A stretch of 64,000 nucleotides of DNA from contig CAVWMF010000008.1 of NCBI GenBank assembly GCA_963756025.1, forward strand, positions 124,001 through 188,000. The letters run 5' to 3'. This stretch comes from Bog-473 sp963756025 (lineage in GTDB: Bacteria; Actinomycetota; Acidimicrobiia; Acidimicrobiales; RAAP-2). The position numbers and the translations under genes were made by a program. This document shows positions 1-8,230 of this stretch, piece after piece (the first letter of the stretch is position 1; every line of letters starts with the position of its first letter). Under the pieces are notes generated by a model, which was not told the origin of the DNA, did no database searches, and saw nothing but the letters and a program-made list of their open reading frames with translations.

Positions 1-897
1 CTCCAACGTCCGCCCGGTGACGAGGTCGGTCATCGTGGCCTGGCGTGCCGCCAACCACGTGGCCAAGGTGGCCGTGGTCTCGGGGCCTGACACGCCCGCA
101 ATGTCGTAGCGACCGGGCGTGCGCTCGGTCACGCGTGCGCCCGGCCCGAGGGCCTCCGCCAGCGAGCCCGTGTCGAGCCCCGCCGGGGCGCCGAAGGTGA
201 GGCCGACCGTGCCCCGGGCCGCGGTCAACTCCTGCGGGGTCCCTTCGAGGACGACGCGACCCGAGGACAGAATGACGATGCGGTCCGCCATCTTCTCGGC
301 CTCGGCCAGTTCGTGGGTGGTGAGCACCACGCACACCCCCTGTCGGCGGAGGTCGGCGACGACGGCCCGGATGGCCAGGCGACCCTCGGGGTCGACACCG
401 GCCGTGGGCTCATCGAGGAAGGCCACCTGTGGCTTCCCGATCAGCGCCAGGGCGAGCGACAGTCGTTGTTGTTCGCCCCCGGAGAGCCGGCGCCACGGCG
501 TCGTGGCGACACTCCGCAGCCCGACGAGGTCGAGCAGGGCATCGGAGCCGAGCGGGTCGGGGTAGTACCGGGCGAAGAGGTCGAGGACGCGGCGCGGTCC
601 CAGCATCGGATAGACCCCGCCCCGCTGCAGCATGACGCCCATACGGCCGGTCAGTTCACGGTGGTCGGCCAGTGGGTCGAGCCCCAGGACCGAGATCTGC
701 CCGCCGGTCGGCCGCCGGTAGCCCTCCAACGCCTCGATCGTGGATGTCTTCCCGGCCCCGTTCGGCCCCAGCACGACGAGCACCTCACCCCGCTCGGCCT
801 CCAGGTCGAGACCGTTCACCGCCGCGACTTCGGCGCTCCGGCCGTAACGGATGTTCAGGTCGCGGACGACGACGGCAGGAACCGTGTCGGTTGGCAT
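1..897 (-). CDS. ABC transporter ATP-binding protein, partial (DrrA/CcmA-like)
   Basis: ATPase of an ABC exporter. The reading frame stays open to the left edge, so the C-terminus is missing; 299 codons are visible. The start ATG at 897 is followed by a typical nucleotide-binding domain: Walker A GPNGAGKT at residues 44-51, signature LSGGEQQR, Walker B VAFLDEP, and a switch histidine in LTTHE. The layout is that of the DrrA/NatA class, which works with a separate ABC-2 permease; the permease should lie just left of the window. It is divergent from serS with only 26 bp between starts. The substrate cannot be told. Confidence 0.9.
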   Translation of the reverse strand, partial: MPTDTVPAVVVRDLNIRYGRSAEVAAVNGLDLEAERGEVLVVLGPNGAGKTSTIEALEGYRRPTGGQISVLGLDPLADHRELTGRMGVMLQRGGVYPMLGPRRVLDLFARYYPDPLGSDALLDLVGLRSVATTPWRRLSGGEQQRLSLALALIGKPQVAFLDEPTAGVDPEGRLAIRAVVADLRRQGVCVVLTTHELAEAEKMADRIVILSSGRVVLEGTPQELTAARGTVGLTFGAPAGLDTGSLAEALGPGARVTERTPGRYDIAGVSGPETTATLATWLAARQATMTDLVTGRTLE

Positions 898-923
898 GGC
901 GTCGCAGGCTACTTTGAGCAGCC

Positions 924-2228
924 ATGATCGATATCCGCGCGCTGCGGGAGGACCCCGCGGGGGTCAAGGCGGCGCTGGCCCGCCGGGGTGTTGCAGAGTC
1001 CGAAGTCGATGCCGTGATCGCGGCCGACGAGATCCACCGGGCCCGGCTCTCCCGGGCCGAAGCGTTGCGGGCCGAGGTGAAGACGCTCAGCCGGTCCGTG
1101 GGTGAGGCGATGAAGGCCGGCGACTCGGCCCGGGCCGAAGAGCTGCGCGCCCGGAGCCGCAGCCTCGGGGACGAGGAGCGGGCGGCGGCGGCGCAAGCCG
1201 ATGCCGAGGGGGAAAAGGTCCACCAGGGCCTGCTCTACCTGCCCAACATCCCGGCCGACGACGTCCCGACGGGGGACAGCGATGCCGACAACGTCGAGAT
1301 CCGGCGCTGGTGGCCCGGGCAGGCGGGTGGCGAACCGGAGCCCGTGCGGGGTGTCGACCAGACCGTGCCGCACTGGGAGATCGGTGAGGCGCTGCAACTG
1401 CTCGACATGGAGCGCGGCGCCCGCCTGTCCGGTTCGATGTTCCCGCTCTATCGCGGCGCCGGCGCCCGCCTGTTGCGTGCCCTGACGGCCTTCGCGCTCG
1501 ACCGTCACACACCGACCTACGAGGAGATCCACCCCCCGACCGTGGTGTTGACCGAGACCATGGTCTCCACCGGCCACCTCCCGAAGTTCGCCGACGATGC
1601 GTACCACCTCGAGCGCGACGACCTCTGGGCCATCCCGACGGCGGAGGTCCCGCTGACGTCGATGCACCGTGGCGAGATCCTCGACGAGTCCGTCCTTCCC
1701 CTCCGCTTCACCGCGGCGACCGCCTGCTACCGCCGCGAGGCGGGGTCGGCCGGACGTGACACCCGGGGACTCCTCCGCGTGCACGAATTCGACAAGGTCG
1801 AGCTCTTCGCCTACACCACCCCCGAACAGGCGCTCGAAGCGCAGGCCGATATTCTCCGCCGTGCCGAGGGGTTGCTCCAGGAGCTCGGTCTGTTCTACCG
1901 GGTCTTGGACCTGTGCACGGGTGACCTCGGCGGCCCGTCGGCGCGCACCTTCGACCTTGAGGTGTACTCGCCGGGCGTCGACAAGTGGCTCGAGGTCAGT
2001 TCGACGAGTTGGTACCGCGACTATCAAGCCCGCCGGGCCCAGGTACGGTACCGCCCGGCTGCCGGAGGACCGCCCCAACTGGTCCACACCGTCAACGGCT
2101 CCGCCCTCGCGTGGCCCCGCATATGGGCGGCCCTGGTCGAGAACGGACGCCAGGCCGACGGCAACGTCCTGCTCCCCGAATGCCTGGCCCCCTACGTCGG
2201 GGGCGAGCTCCTTCTCAAGGCCCCGTAG
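924..2228 (+). CDS. serS: Seryl-tRNA synthetase
   Basis: Class II aminoacyl-tRNA synthetase that charges tRNA-Ser; cytoplasmic and essential. At 434 residues it has the usual length. The N-terminal helical tRNA-binding arm (starting MIDIRALREDP, charged helices to about residue 110) is followed by the class II core. Motif 2 is seen as CYRREAGSAGRDTRGLLRVHEF, within residues 265-290, and motif 3 as NGSALAWPR near residue 390, followed by an EN..QADG..LLPE segment typical of SerS. The ATG at 924 gives the canonical MIDxRxLR start. The gene appears monocistronic. Confidence 0.97.
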   Translation: MIDIRALREDPAGVKAALARRGVAESEVDAVIAADEIHRARLSRAEALRAEVKTLSRSVGEAMKAGDSARAEELRARSRSLGDEERAAAAQADAEGEKVHQGLLYLPNIPADDVPTGDSDADNVEIRRWWPGQAGGEPEPVRGVDQTVPHWEIGEALQLLDMERGARLSGSMFPLYRGAGARLLRALTAFALDRHTPTYEEIHPPTVVLTETMVSTGHLPKFADDAYHLERDDLWAIPTAEVPLTSMHRGEILDESVLPLRFTAATACYRREAGSAGRDTRGLLRVHEFDKVELFAYTTPEQALEAQADILRRAEGLLQELGLFYRVLDLCTGDLGGPSARTFDLEVYSPGVDKWLEVSSTSWYRDYQARRAQVRYRPAAGGPPQLVHTVNGSALAWPRIWAALVENGRQADGNVLLPECLAPYVGGELLLKAP

Positions 2229-2337
2229 TCACCGCCACCTACGCCCACTGGCTGACGCCGGTGATCGGGGCCGATCTCGAAGAGGAGACCGACGGCCTCT
2301 TCGGCACACCTCCCTAGGTGTCCCCGTGGGCGCCCGG

Positions 2338-2796
2338 TCAGATGTCGACGCCGTACATCTCGGACATCGCATGGAGGTAGTCGTCCGCTGACATCGCGTC
2401 GAGCGACCCGTAGGTCACGAACGTCATGGGAAGGCGGTCGGGGTCGTACCCGCGGAGTATCTCGAACTTCGCGGCATCCCCGATCTGCTGGCGGTCACGA
2501 AACGCACCGAGCGCCCGAAGACGCGCTTCCAACTGATCGAGCTCGGCGTGCGATGCCACATTGCACGAAAACGTCCGCAGGCCGAGTGACTGCTGTCCCG
2601 AATGGACCACGGACCGTGACGCCTCGCGCAGGATGAACATGAGGGAGCCCACGTCGCTTCCGAGAATGGCCAACTGGTCGTCCCGCTGCATCTCCCGGAT
2701 GCCCATCACATCTCGGTAAAAGGATATTGAACGTTCGAGATTGCTCACGCTGATCAAGACGGACCGGAGTGACCACCCTGAATTGTCGTCGACCAA
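2338..2796 (-). CDS. VOC-superfamily (glyoxalase-like) protein
   Basis: A 152-residue protein with a vicinal-oxygen-chelate fold signature. The N-terminal beta-alpha module LISVSNLERSISFYRDVMG is the usual opening of glyoxalase/dioxygenase-like proteins, followed by a strand-rich stretch (LAILGSDVGSLMFIL). A second module is weaker and ends in a helical tail around DYLHAMSEMYGVDI. Metal ligands are not obvious, so whether it is an enzyme or a binding protein is open. It is convergent with serS, with about 110 bp between stops. The substrate is unknown. Confidence 0.7.
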   Translation of the reverse strand: MVDDNSGWSLRSVLISVSNLERSISFYRDVMGIREMQRDDQLAILGSDVGSLMFILREASRSVVHSGQQSLGLRTFSCNVASHAELDQLEARLRALGAFRDRQQIGDAAKFEILRGYDPDRLPMTFVTYGSLDAMSADDYLHAMSEMYGVDI

Positions 2797-2895
2797 TGCG
2801 GATCATCCCTTCTCGAAGACGCAGCCCGTACCAACTCTTGCACACCGACCGTCGGCCCAGCTGTCCCGCTACCGTTCTTCAGGCATGATGGCGGG

Positions 2896-3126
2896 ATGGG
2901 TTCAGCAGGGGACAAACCGCGCAAACGGAGACATACTCTGCCGAAGGTGCCGAAGTACGAGGAGCCGAACAGCTTTCCCATCCCCGGCCTGACCGGTGGC
3001 GGCGGACTGGACGATCACTCCGGCGGACGGTTCGGTCACGGTTCGGACGGCAAGGACCATCACAGTCCGGGGCGACTCGGGAGGGCGTTCCTCAAACTGC
3101 TGGGGATGCGCCCGAGGGATCCGTGA
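2896..3126 (+). CDS. Small basic hypothetical protein
   Basis: A possible 76-residue protein rich in Lys, Arg, Gly and His, ending in a short helix (LGRAFLKLLGM). It has no recognisable family. It begins at an ATG with a weak ribosome-binding site and overlaps the 3-prime end of the converging EAL gene by 35 bp. The composition (GGGGLDDHSGGRFGHGSDGKDHH) looks like a flexible linker. It may be a real small actinobacterial protein or chance coding. Confidence 0.4.
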   Translation: MGSAGDKPRKRRHTLPKVPKYEEPNSFPIPGLTGGGGLDDHSGGRFGHGSDGKDHHSPGRLGRAFLKLLGMRPRDP

Positions 3127-3820
3127 GGAGAGGGCGTTCGCCCCGGGACGACACGTGGTGCGAGTTCTTGCGTTCCCGCAACATTTCCTCGGTTCCCCGG
3201 GCGTCCATCGGGACGCCGAGGTGGTACCCCTGTCCGTACCGGCATCCGAGCTCGCGCAGGCGCGCCACCTGGGCCGAGCTCTCGACCCCTTCGGCAATGG
3301 TGGTGTGGCCCAACGTCTCGGCGATCTTGATGATGGCCTGGGCCAGGGTCACCTTCTCCTCGTCGCCGAGCGCGTCGACGAACGAGCGGTCAATCTTGAG
3401 GATGTCGATCGGCAGCTGCTCCAGGTAGGCCAGCGACGAGTACCCGGTGCCGAAGTCGTCGAGGGCGATGCGTAACCCGAGGGCTTTGAGGGCCTGCAGG
3501 TTCCCGATGACGGCCGTCGTATCGCGCATCATTGCGCTCTCGGTGATCTCGAGCACGAGGTTGGACGGCTCGAACTTGCTCGCTTCCAACATCGCGGCCA
3601 CATTCGTCCCGGTTTCGGCATCCGCCAGCTCATGGGCCGAGAGATTGACGCTGATGCTGACGTCGGCCGGAACGAGGCCTCGCGTCTGCCAGTGATGGAG
3701 CTGTGCACAGGCCTCGGTGAGGACGAAGCGGTCGACCACGTCGATGAGCCCGACCTCTTCGGCGAAGGGGACGAAGGCGCCCGGCGCCAGTAGTCCGCGG
3801 AGCGGGTGTTGCCAGCGCAC
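3092..3820 (-). CDS. EAL-domain cyclic-di-GMP phosphodiesterase, N-terminally truncated
   Basis: EAL domains hydrolyse cyclic-di-GMP. Most of the domain is present: VNLSAHEL, LEITES, the metal/loop-6 motif DDFGTGYSSL, LKIDRSF, AEGVE and GQGYHLG, all in order. The first usable start is GTG at 3820, immediately after the codons for GFEAL, so the EAL glutamate itself and the roughly 30 residues before it (including the usual YQP strand) are not in the predicted protein. Upstream in the same frame there is no ATG, GTG or TTG through the overlapping end of the response-regulator gene. A deletion seems to have joined the regulator's 3-prime end to the interior of an EAL gene. As it stands it is probably inactive, unless a non-standard start or a frameshift restores the beginning. 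Confidence 0.65.
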   Translation of the reverse strand: MRWQHPLRGLLAPGAFVPFAEEVGLIDVVDRFVLTEACAQLHHWQTRGLVPADVSISVNLSAHELADAETGTNVAAMLEASKFEPSNLVLEITESAMMRDTTAVIGNLQALKALGLRIALDDFGTGYSSLAYLEQLPIDILKIDRSFVDALGDEEKVTLAQAIIKIAETLGHTTIAEGVESSAQVARLRELGCRYGQGYHLGVPMDARGTEEMLRERKNSHHVSSRGERPLLTDPSGASPAV

Positions 3821-3855
3821 CAGCGCCTCGAAGCCGATGAGCTCGTCCGTGAGCG

Positions 3856-4695
3856 TTAGGGGGTGAGCGCGGCGAAGCGGTAGCCGACACCCCGCACGGT
3901 GGTGATGAGGACCGGCACGGAAGGATCGGCTTCGATACGCGACCGCAAGCGCTTGATGTGCACGTCGAGTGTCTTGGTGTCACCGATGTAGTCGGTACCC
4001 CACACCCGGTCGATGAGGACGTCACGCGTGAGGACCCGGCCGGAGTTCTCGACGAGGAGCCGCAACAGCTCGAACTCCTTGCGCCGCAAGTGGACCTCTT
4101 CGCCGCGCACGAAGGCGCGGCGCTGATCGAAATCCATCTTTATCCCACTGGCCTCCCAGACGCCTTCACCGTCCAGGTCGACTGCGCCACTCTGCTCGAC
4201 GGCGTCGGGTCCACCGGGGGAGCGGCGGAGCACGGCGCGCATGCGCGCCACGAGCTCGCGCAGGCGGTAGGGCTTGGTGACGTAGTCGTCCGCACCCATC
4301 TCGAGGGCGACGACGGTGTCGATCTCGGTTCCCTTCGCCGTCACCATGATGATCGGCACGCGCGAGCGGGTACGTATGGCCCGGCACACGTCGACGCCGG
4401 ACATCTTGGGCAGCATCAGGTCCAGCAGGAGGATGTCGGGGTCGGTCTCGTCGTAGAGGCGGAGGGCCTCTGCGCCGTCGCGCGCCACGATCACCCGGAA
4501 TCCCTCGTTGGTGAGCCCGATCACCAAGGCGTCGATGAAGGACTCTTCGTCTTCGGCCAGCAGCACCCGGATGGGTCCTTCCCCACCGGCGCGCCCCGAC
4601 GCCTGGTTCTGCTTGCTCGCGCCGGGTTTGCCGGTGCCCGCTTTGTTCCCGCCCGATTTGCTCATTGTCTGCTTGCCCATTTCCTGCTTGCTCAT
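3856..4695 (-). CDS. OmpR/PhoB-family response regulator
   Basis: DNA-binding regulator of a two-component system. The receiver domain spans about residues 41-155, with the acidic cluster AEDE, phospho-acceptor D92 in LLLDLMLP and K141 in VTKPY. The C-terminal winged helix has the signature HLRRKEFELL ... VGYRFAALTP. The first 40 residues are an unusual tail rich in Lys, Ser, Gly and Gln (MSKQEMGKQTMSKSGG...), probably disordered; internal Met starts at residues 6 and 11 are possible. The ATG overlaps the stop of the kinase gene by 4 bp (ATGA), so the two are co-translated. It resembles RegX3/PhoP of the phosphate-response type, but that assignment is inference. Confidence 0.93.
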   Translation of the reverse strand: MSKQEMGKQTMSKSGGNKAGTGKPGASKQNQASGRAGGEGPIRVLLAEDEESFIDALVIGLTNEGFRVIVARDGAEALRLYDETDPDILLLDLMLPKMSGVDVCRAIRTRSRVPIIMVTAKGTEIDTVVALEMGADDYVTKPYRLRELVARMRAVLRRSPGGPDAVEQSGAVDLDGEGVWEASGIKMDFDQRRAFVRGEEVHLRRKEFELLRLLVENSGRVLTRDVLIDRVWGTDYIGDTKTLDVHIKRLRSRIEADPSVPVLITTVRGVGYRFAALTP

Positions 4696-6278
4696 ACGAG
4701 ACGATCCGTGTGGAGGGGGAGGACGAGGCTGAAGGTGGAACCCTCGCCCTCGCGGGATTCGACGTCGACCCAGCCCTGATGGTTGTTGGCCACGTGACGC
4801 ACGATGGAGAGCCCGAGGCCCGTGCCACCGGTGTCGCGGCTGCGCCCGTGATCGACCCGGTAGAAACGCTCGAAGATCCGGTCGAGGTCGCGGGCCGGGA
4901 TCCCGATGCCACTGTCCTGGACGGAGAGCCGCACATAGTCGCGCTCTTCGGACCGCACGTCGTTGCGGCTGGCCACGTTGTCGATGCCGCCCGGTACCTG
5001 TTCGCCTTCGGTCGGGACGGGGGCGGTGGTGCTCGAGGCGACGGCGGCCGGAGCCGTGTCGGCGACCGGAGCGTCCGCCGGCGCCGCTCCTTCCTCGCTG
5101 AAGATTTCGGGAGTGAAGGCCGCCTCCACCGATTCAGGTGGGACGAGGGCGGACTGACCCGTGCTGGCCGTACCCCGGCGGACCGTGCCGGTCACGACCA
5201 CCTTGGAATCGTCGTAGGAGTACGTGATGGCGTTTTCGAGGAGGGCGTGCATGGCGGAGACCAGTTGGCGGCGTTCGCCGACCACGGCGATCGGGGGAGA
5301 GGGCTCGTGCAGGACGATCTCGATGCCGCGCTGGTCGGCGGTGGAGCGGACACGTTCGATGGCGTCGGCCATGACGAGGTTGACCAGGACCGGTTCACGT
5401 GAGGGCGCTTCCTCCGACTCGATGCGTGAGAGGTCGAGGAGGTCGTCGATGATGCGGCTGACACGGAAGGCCTCGTTGTGGATACGACCGGCCAGGCGCT
5501 GCGCCACCTCTGCGTCGGGCTCGGCTACGAGCGTCTCGGCCAGCAGGCCGAGGGCCCCGATCGGCGTCTTCAACTCATGGCTCACGTTGGCCACGAAGTC
5601 GCGGCGGATCTCTTCGAGCCGGCGCCGTTCGGAGATGTCCTCTATCAACGCGATCACTCCGAGCGGGCGGCGGCCGTCGTCGATCTGGCGGGCCCGCACC
5701 TGCAACGTCCGGCGGGGCGGTCCGTACAGATCGAGTGTGCGTTCCGCCGTTCCTTCGTGCCACGCGCCCTCGAGAAGCTCGGTCACCGCCTGGGCCGCCA
5801 GCGCGTCCCCGTGGCGGCTCACCATGAGCGCGTTGGCGCGCCCGTTGCGGTAGATCACGTTGCCGTTCTCGTCGCACAGCACGACGCCCTGGGTCAACGT
5901 ATCGAGCGAGCGCCTGAGGCGGATGGCGTCCGAGCTCGACTCGGCCACCGACTGCGCCGCCCCACCCGTCACCTGCTCGAGATAGGCCAATGCCGTCTCG
6001 ATGTTCGACTCGTCCTCGGGCGGATCGAGGCCCAGTCTCGATCCGAGTGAGGTCAGCCGTTGCGAGATCCCCCTGCGCCCCCAGCGCCGGCCCAACGAGG
6101 TCGCCACGACAATGGCGACGATGAAGAGGATCACGGTGCCGACCACGACGTAGATGGCGCTGGCCGTGCTCAGTGCAATCAACTCCTCGCCACCGATCAC
6201 GGCCCCCAATATGACAGCCCCGGGAGGGGCGCGGGGACACGTGGACACTTGTGAAGCAGCGAGGATTGTGAGAAACAT
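4692..6278 (-). CDS. Sensor histidine kinase (PhoR/SenX3-like) with an inserted linker in the ATPase domain
   Basis: Membrane kinase partner of the adjacent regulator. One transmembrane helix lies at residues 41-61, a PAS-like region at about 120-215, and the HisKA domain has H234 in NVSHELKTP. The HATPase domain has N349 in ENAITYS, DSGIGIP, FERFYR and GGTGLGLSIV. Between the N box and the DxGxG box lies an extra Ala/Pro/Ser/Thr-rich stretch at about residues 368-447 that is not part of the normal fold. The ATG at 6278 gives 528 residues; a GTG at 6200 would give a shorter N-terminus that begins closer to the membrane helix and is equally plausible. It is divergent from the T4SS-like locus by 82 bp. 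Confidence 0.93.
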   Translation of the reverse strand: MFLTILAASQVSTCPRAPPGAVILGAVIGGEELIALSTASAIYVVVGTVILFIVAIVVATSLGRRWGRRGISQRLTSLGSRLGLDPPEDESNIETALAYLEQVTGGAAQSVAESSSDAIRLRRSLDTLTQGVVLCDENGNVIYRNGRANALMVSRHGDALAAQAVTELLEGAWHEGTAERTLDLYGPPRRTLQVRARQIDDGRRPLGVIALIEDISERRRLEEIRRDFVANVSHELKTPIGALGLLAETLVAEPDAEVAQRLAGRIHNEAFRVSRIIDDLLDLSRIESEEAPSREPVLVNLVMADAIERVRSTADQRGIEIVLHEPSPPIAVVGERRQLVSAMHALLENAITYSYDDSKVVVTGTVRRGTASTGQSALVPPESVEAAFTPEIFSEEGAAPADAPVADTAPAAVASSTTAPVPTEGEQVPGGIDNVASRNDVRSEERDYVRLSVQDSGIGIPARDLDRIFERFYRVDHGRSRDTGGTGLGLSIVRHVANNHQGWVDVESREGEGSTFSLVLPLHTDRLV

Positions 6279-6360
6279 TCAAAGTAGCTGAAACCATTCA
6301 TTATGCGTTGACGATAATCCGGAGATGCCGGAAGACGAAGAGCCTGATGGAGGGTGACCG

Positions 6361-6666
6361 ATGATCCTGGCGTATCTAGCCGGCGCCTCGACCGGAGTGA
6401 CGTTGAACCCCTCATTGGACTCGCTCCCCGGCGGGGGCACGTTGCAGGCTCTGGTCAACGGATTGGGGGCCTGGGCGCTCATCGCCGCCCTCGTCGGGCT
6501 GGTCATCGGCGCCGGTGCCTGGGCTCTGGGCGTGCATTCTCAGAATTTCCAGCAGTCGATGGTGGGTCGCCGGGCGGTCCTGGTCTCGGGCTTCGCCGCC
6601 CTTCTGATCGGGGCGGCGCCGCAGATCGTCAACTTCTTCTGGGGCCAGGGCCACACCCTCCACTGA
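6361..6666 (+). CDS. Small two-TM protein of a T4SS-like locus (VirB2/TrbC- or DUF6112-like)
   Basis: A 101-residue membrane protein with two hydrophobic helices (about residues 37-57 and 71-90) and a short polar tail. Size, topology and position directly before a TrbL/VirB6-like gene match the small first gene of actinobacterial conjugation-type clusters, where it occupies the place of the VirB2/TrbC pilin subunit. No leader cleavage site is clear. It starts at the first ATG after the divergent promoter region and is 19 bp from the next gene, so it opens the operon. Family assignment rests on context and topology. Confidence 0.75.
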   Translation: MILAYLAGASTGVTLNPSLDSLPGGGTLQALVNGLGAWALIAALVGLVIGAGAWALGVHSQNFQQSMVGRRAVLVSGFAALLIGAAPQIVNFFWGQGHTLH

Positions 6667-6685
6667 GAAAGAGTCTCGACCACTC

Positions 6686-8230
6686 ATGTTTGCTCTCTCC
6701 ATTGCGCTAGCCCCCATGGCCGCGTCGGCGGTCCGCGCCGGTGGCTGCACCGGGCTCCAGGCCGTCGACCCCCTTTGTTACGCCGCCAGCGCGGCGGGAA
6801 GCATCGGTGGAGCGGTGGCGGGGGCCGGGATCGACGCCGTCTTCAACGGACTCAGCCAGTGGGTGGCGAGTGGAGCGCAGTGGCTGCTCTCCCAGATCGG
6901 CAACGTGCTCGTGAGCACGACGTCCATCGACCTCGGGGCGGACTGGTTCCTCAAGCACTACGAGGTCATGACCGCTCTGGCCGGGGTGGTCGTGTTGCCG
7001 CTGTTGTTGGTGTCGACGTTGCAAGCGATCTACCGGCAGAACGCCGGTCAGCTCGTCCGGTCATTTTTCGTCCAGCTCCCGCTGGCGCTGCTCCTCGGCG
7101 TGGTGGCCGTGCAGATCGTCATCCTCTGTCTGTCGGCGACCGATGCCCTCTGTGCCGAAGTCGCCGGCGGATCGGGCTCCGACGTGCACGCGTTGCTGAC
7201 CGGCATGTCCAAGGGGCTGATCATCGCGATGGCCGACCCGGGCATGGCCACTTTTGTGCTGCTGCTGGTCGGCCTCCTCGTGGCGGCCGCGGCCTTCGTC
7301 CTCTGGCTCGAGCTCCTGGTGCGCTCTGCTGCGGTCTACGTCGCCGTTCTCTTTCTCCCCTTGGCCATGGCCACGCTGGTCTGGCCCACGGTGGCGCACT
7401 GGTGTCGCCGCCTGGTGGAGACGCTGACCGCGCTCATCCTCTCGAAGTTCGTGATCGTGGCGACCCTGAGCCTGGCGGCCAGCGCGGTGGGGTCGGGTAC
7501 GGCGGGGACGGGCGACGCCGGCGCGGGCTTCGCCTCGGTGTTGGCCGGGGGCGCCCTCCTCGTGCTCGCGACATTCGTCCCCTTCTCCATTCTCCGCCTC
7601 ATCCCGCTGGTCGAAGCGGGCGCAGTCGGTCATCTCGACGGAGTGCGGCAACGGGCAGCGTCCGGGCTGACCCAGCTCCCGATGAAAGCCGGGAGTTATG
7701 CCCTGAAGCGGGGACAGCAGGCGAGCGGGGCCGCCAAGTTGCTCGCGCAGGCCGGCCAACCCGGAACGGGTGGCCACAAACAAACGGGAGGTTCGGGTGT
7801 GGGTGGAGTGAGCGACGAGGGGAGCACGGGAGGCATGGGAGAGGAGGAGTCGGTGCCCTTTGGCGGGGTCGTCCCCATGGCGAAGGGTACGCCGGGCTCA
7901 CGGGAGAGAGTCATGGCCCGCTTGAACGGGCCGCCGCGGCCAAAGGGACCGAAGCCCCTCCTCCCCTCGCCGGCCGAGACACGTGCCGCACGGGCAGCAG
8001 CTGCAGGCGCTGCAGACAGCGGCGGGCCGGGCGACGGCGGATCCGGGGGCGGCGGTTCGGATAGTGGCGGATCCGTCCACGATGGATTGCCACCCGGCAC
8101 CACGCTCATGGGGCGCCCGGGCCCGTACGACCGGCGTTGGGCTCTCGGGAGCGACGCCCTCGGACCGAAGGTGTGGGGATTGCCGCCGTTACGCGAGAGG
8201 CCGCGCGCCGATGATGCGGGTTCGTCGTGA
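6686..8230 (+). CDS. TrbL/VirB6-like polytopic membrane protein
   Basis: A 514-residue protein. After an N-terminal hydrophobic stretch it shows several strong membrane helices between about residues 90 and 315 (for example VVVLPLLLVSTL, LLLGVVAVQIVILC, FVLLLVGLLVAAAAFVLWLELLV). It ends in a long hydrophilic tail (about residues 335-514) very rich in Gly, Ser and Pro. This is the usual architecture of TrbL/VirB6-type inner-membrane channel components of type IV secretion systems. Its stop overlaps the start of the next gene by 4 bp (GTGA), supporting one operon. Confidence 0.85.
   Translation: MFALSIALAPMAASAVRAGGCTGLQAVDPLCYAASAAGSIGGAVAGAGIDAVFNGLSQWVASGAQWLLSQIGNVLVSTTSIDLGADWFLKHYEVMTALAGVVVLPLLLVSTLQAIYRQNAGQLVRSFFVQLPLALLLGVVAVQIVILCLSATDALCAEVAGGSGSDVHALLTGMSKGLIIAMADPGMATFVLLLVGLLVAAAAFVLWLELLVRSAAVYVAVLFLPLAMATLVWPTVAHWCRRLVETLTALILSKFVIVATLSLAASAVGSGTAGTGDAGAGFASVLAGGALLVLATFVPFSILRLIPLVEAGAVGHLDGVRQRAASGLTQLPMKAGSYALKRGQQASGAAKLLAQAGQPGTGGHKQTGGSGVGGVSDEGSTGGMGEEESVPFGGVVPMAKGTPGSRERVMARLNGPPRPKGPKPLLPSPAETRAARAAAAGAADSGGPGDGGSGGGGSDSGGSVHDGLPPGTTLMGRPGPYDRRWALGSDALGPKVWGLPPLRERPRADDAGSS

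Noticed and set aside
909..2087. Long open frame on the minus strand (392 codons)
   Set aside because: It is antisense to serS, which has all class II motifs; it arises from high GC content.
7061..7783. Minus-strand frame of 240 codons inside the TrbL-like gene
   Set aside because: Shadow of a strongly hydrophobic real gene; highly charged Gln/His/Arg composition.
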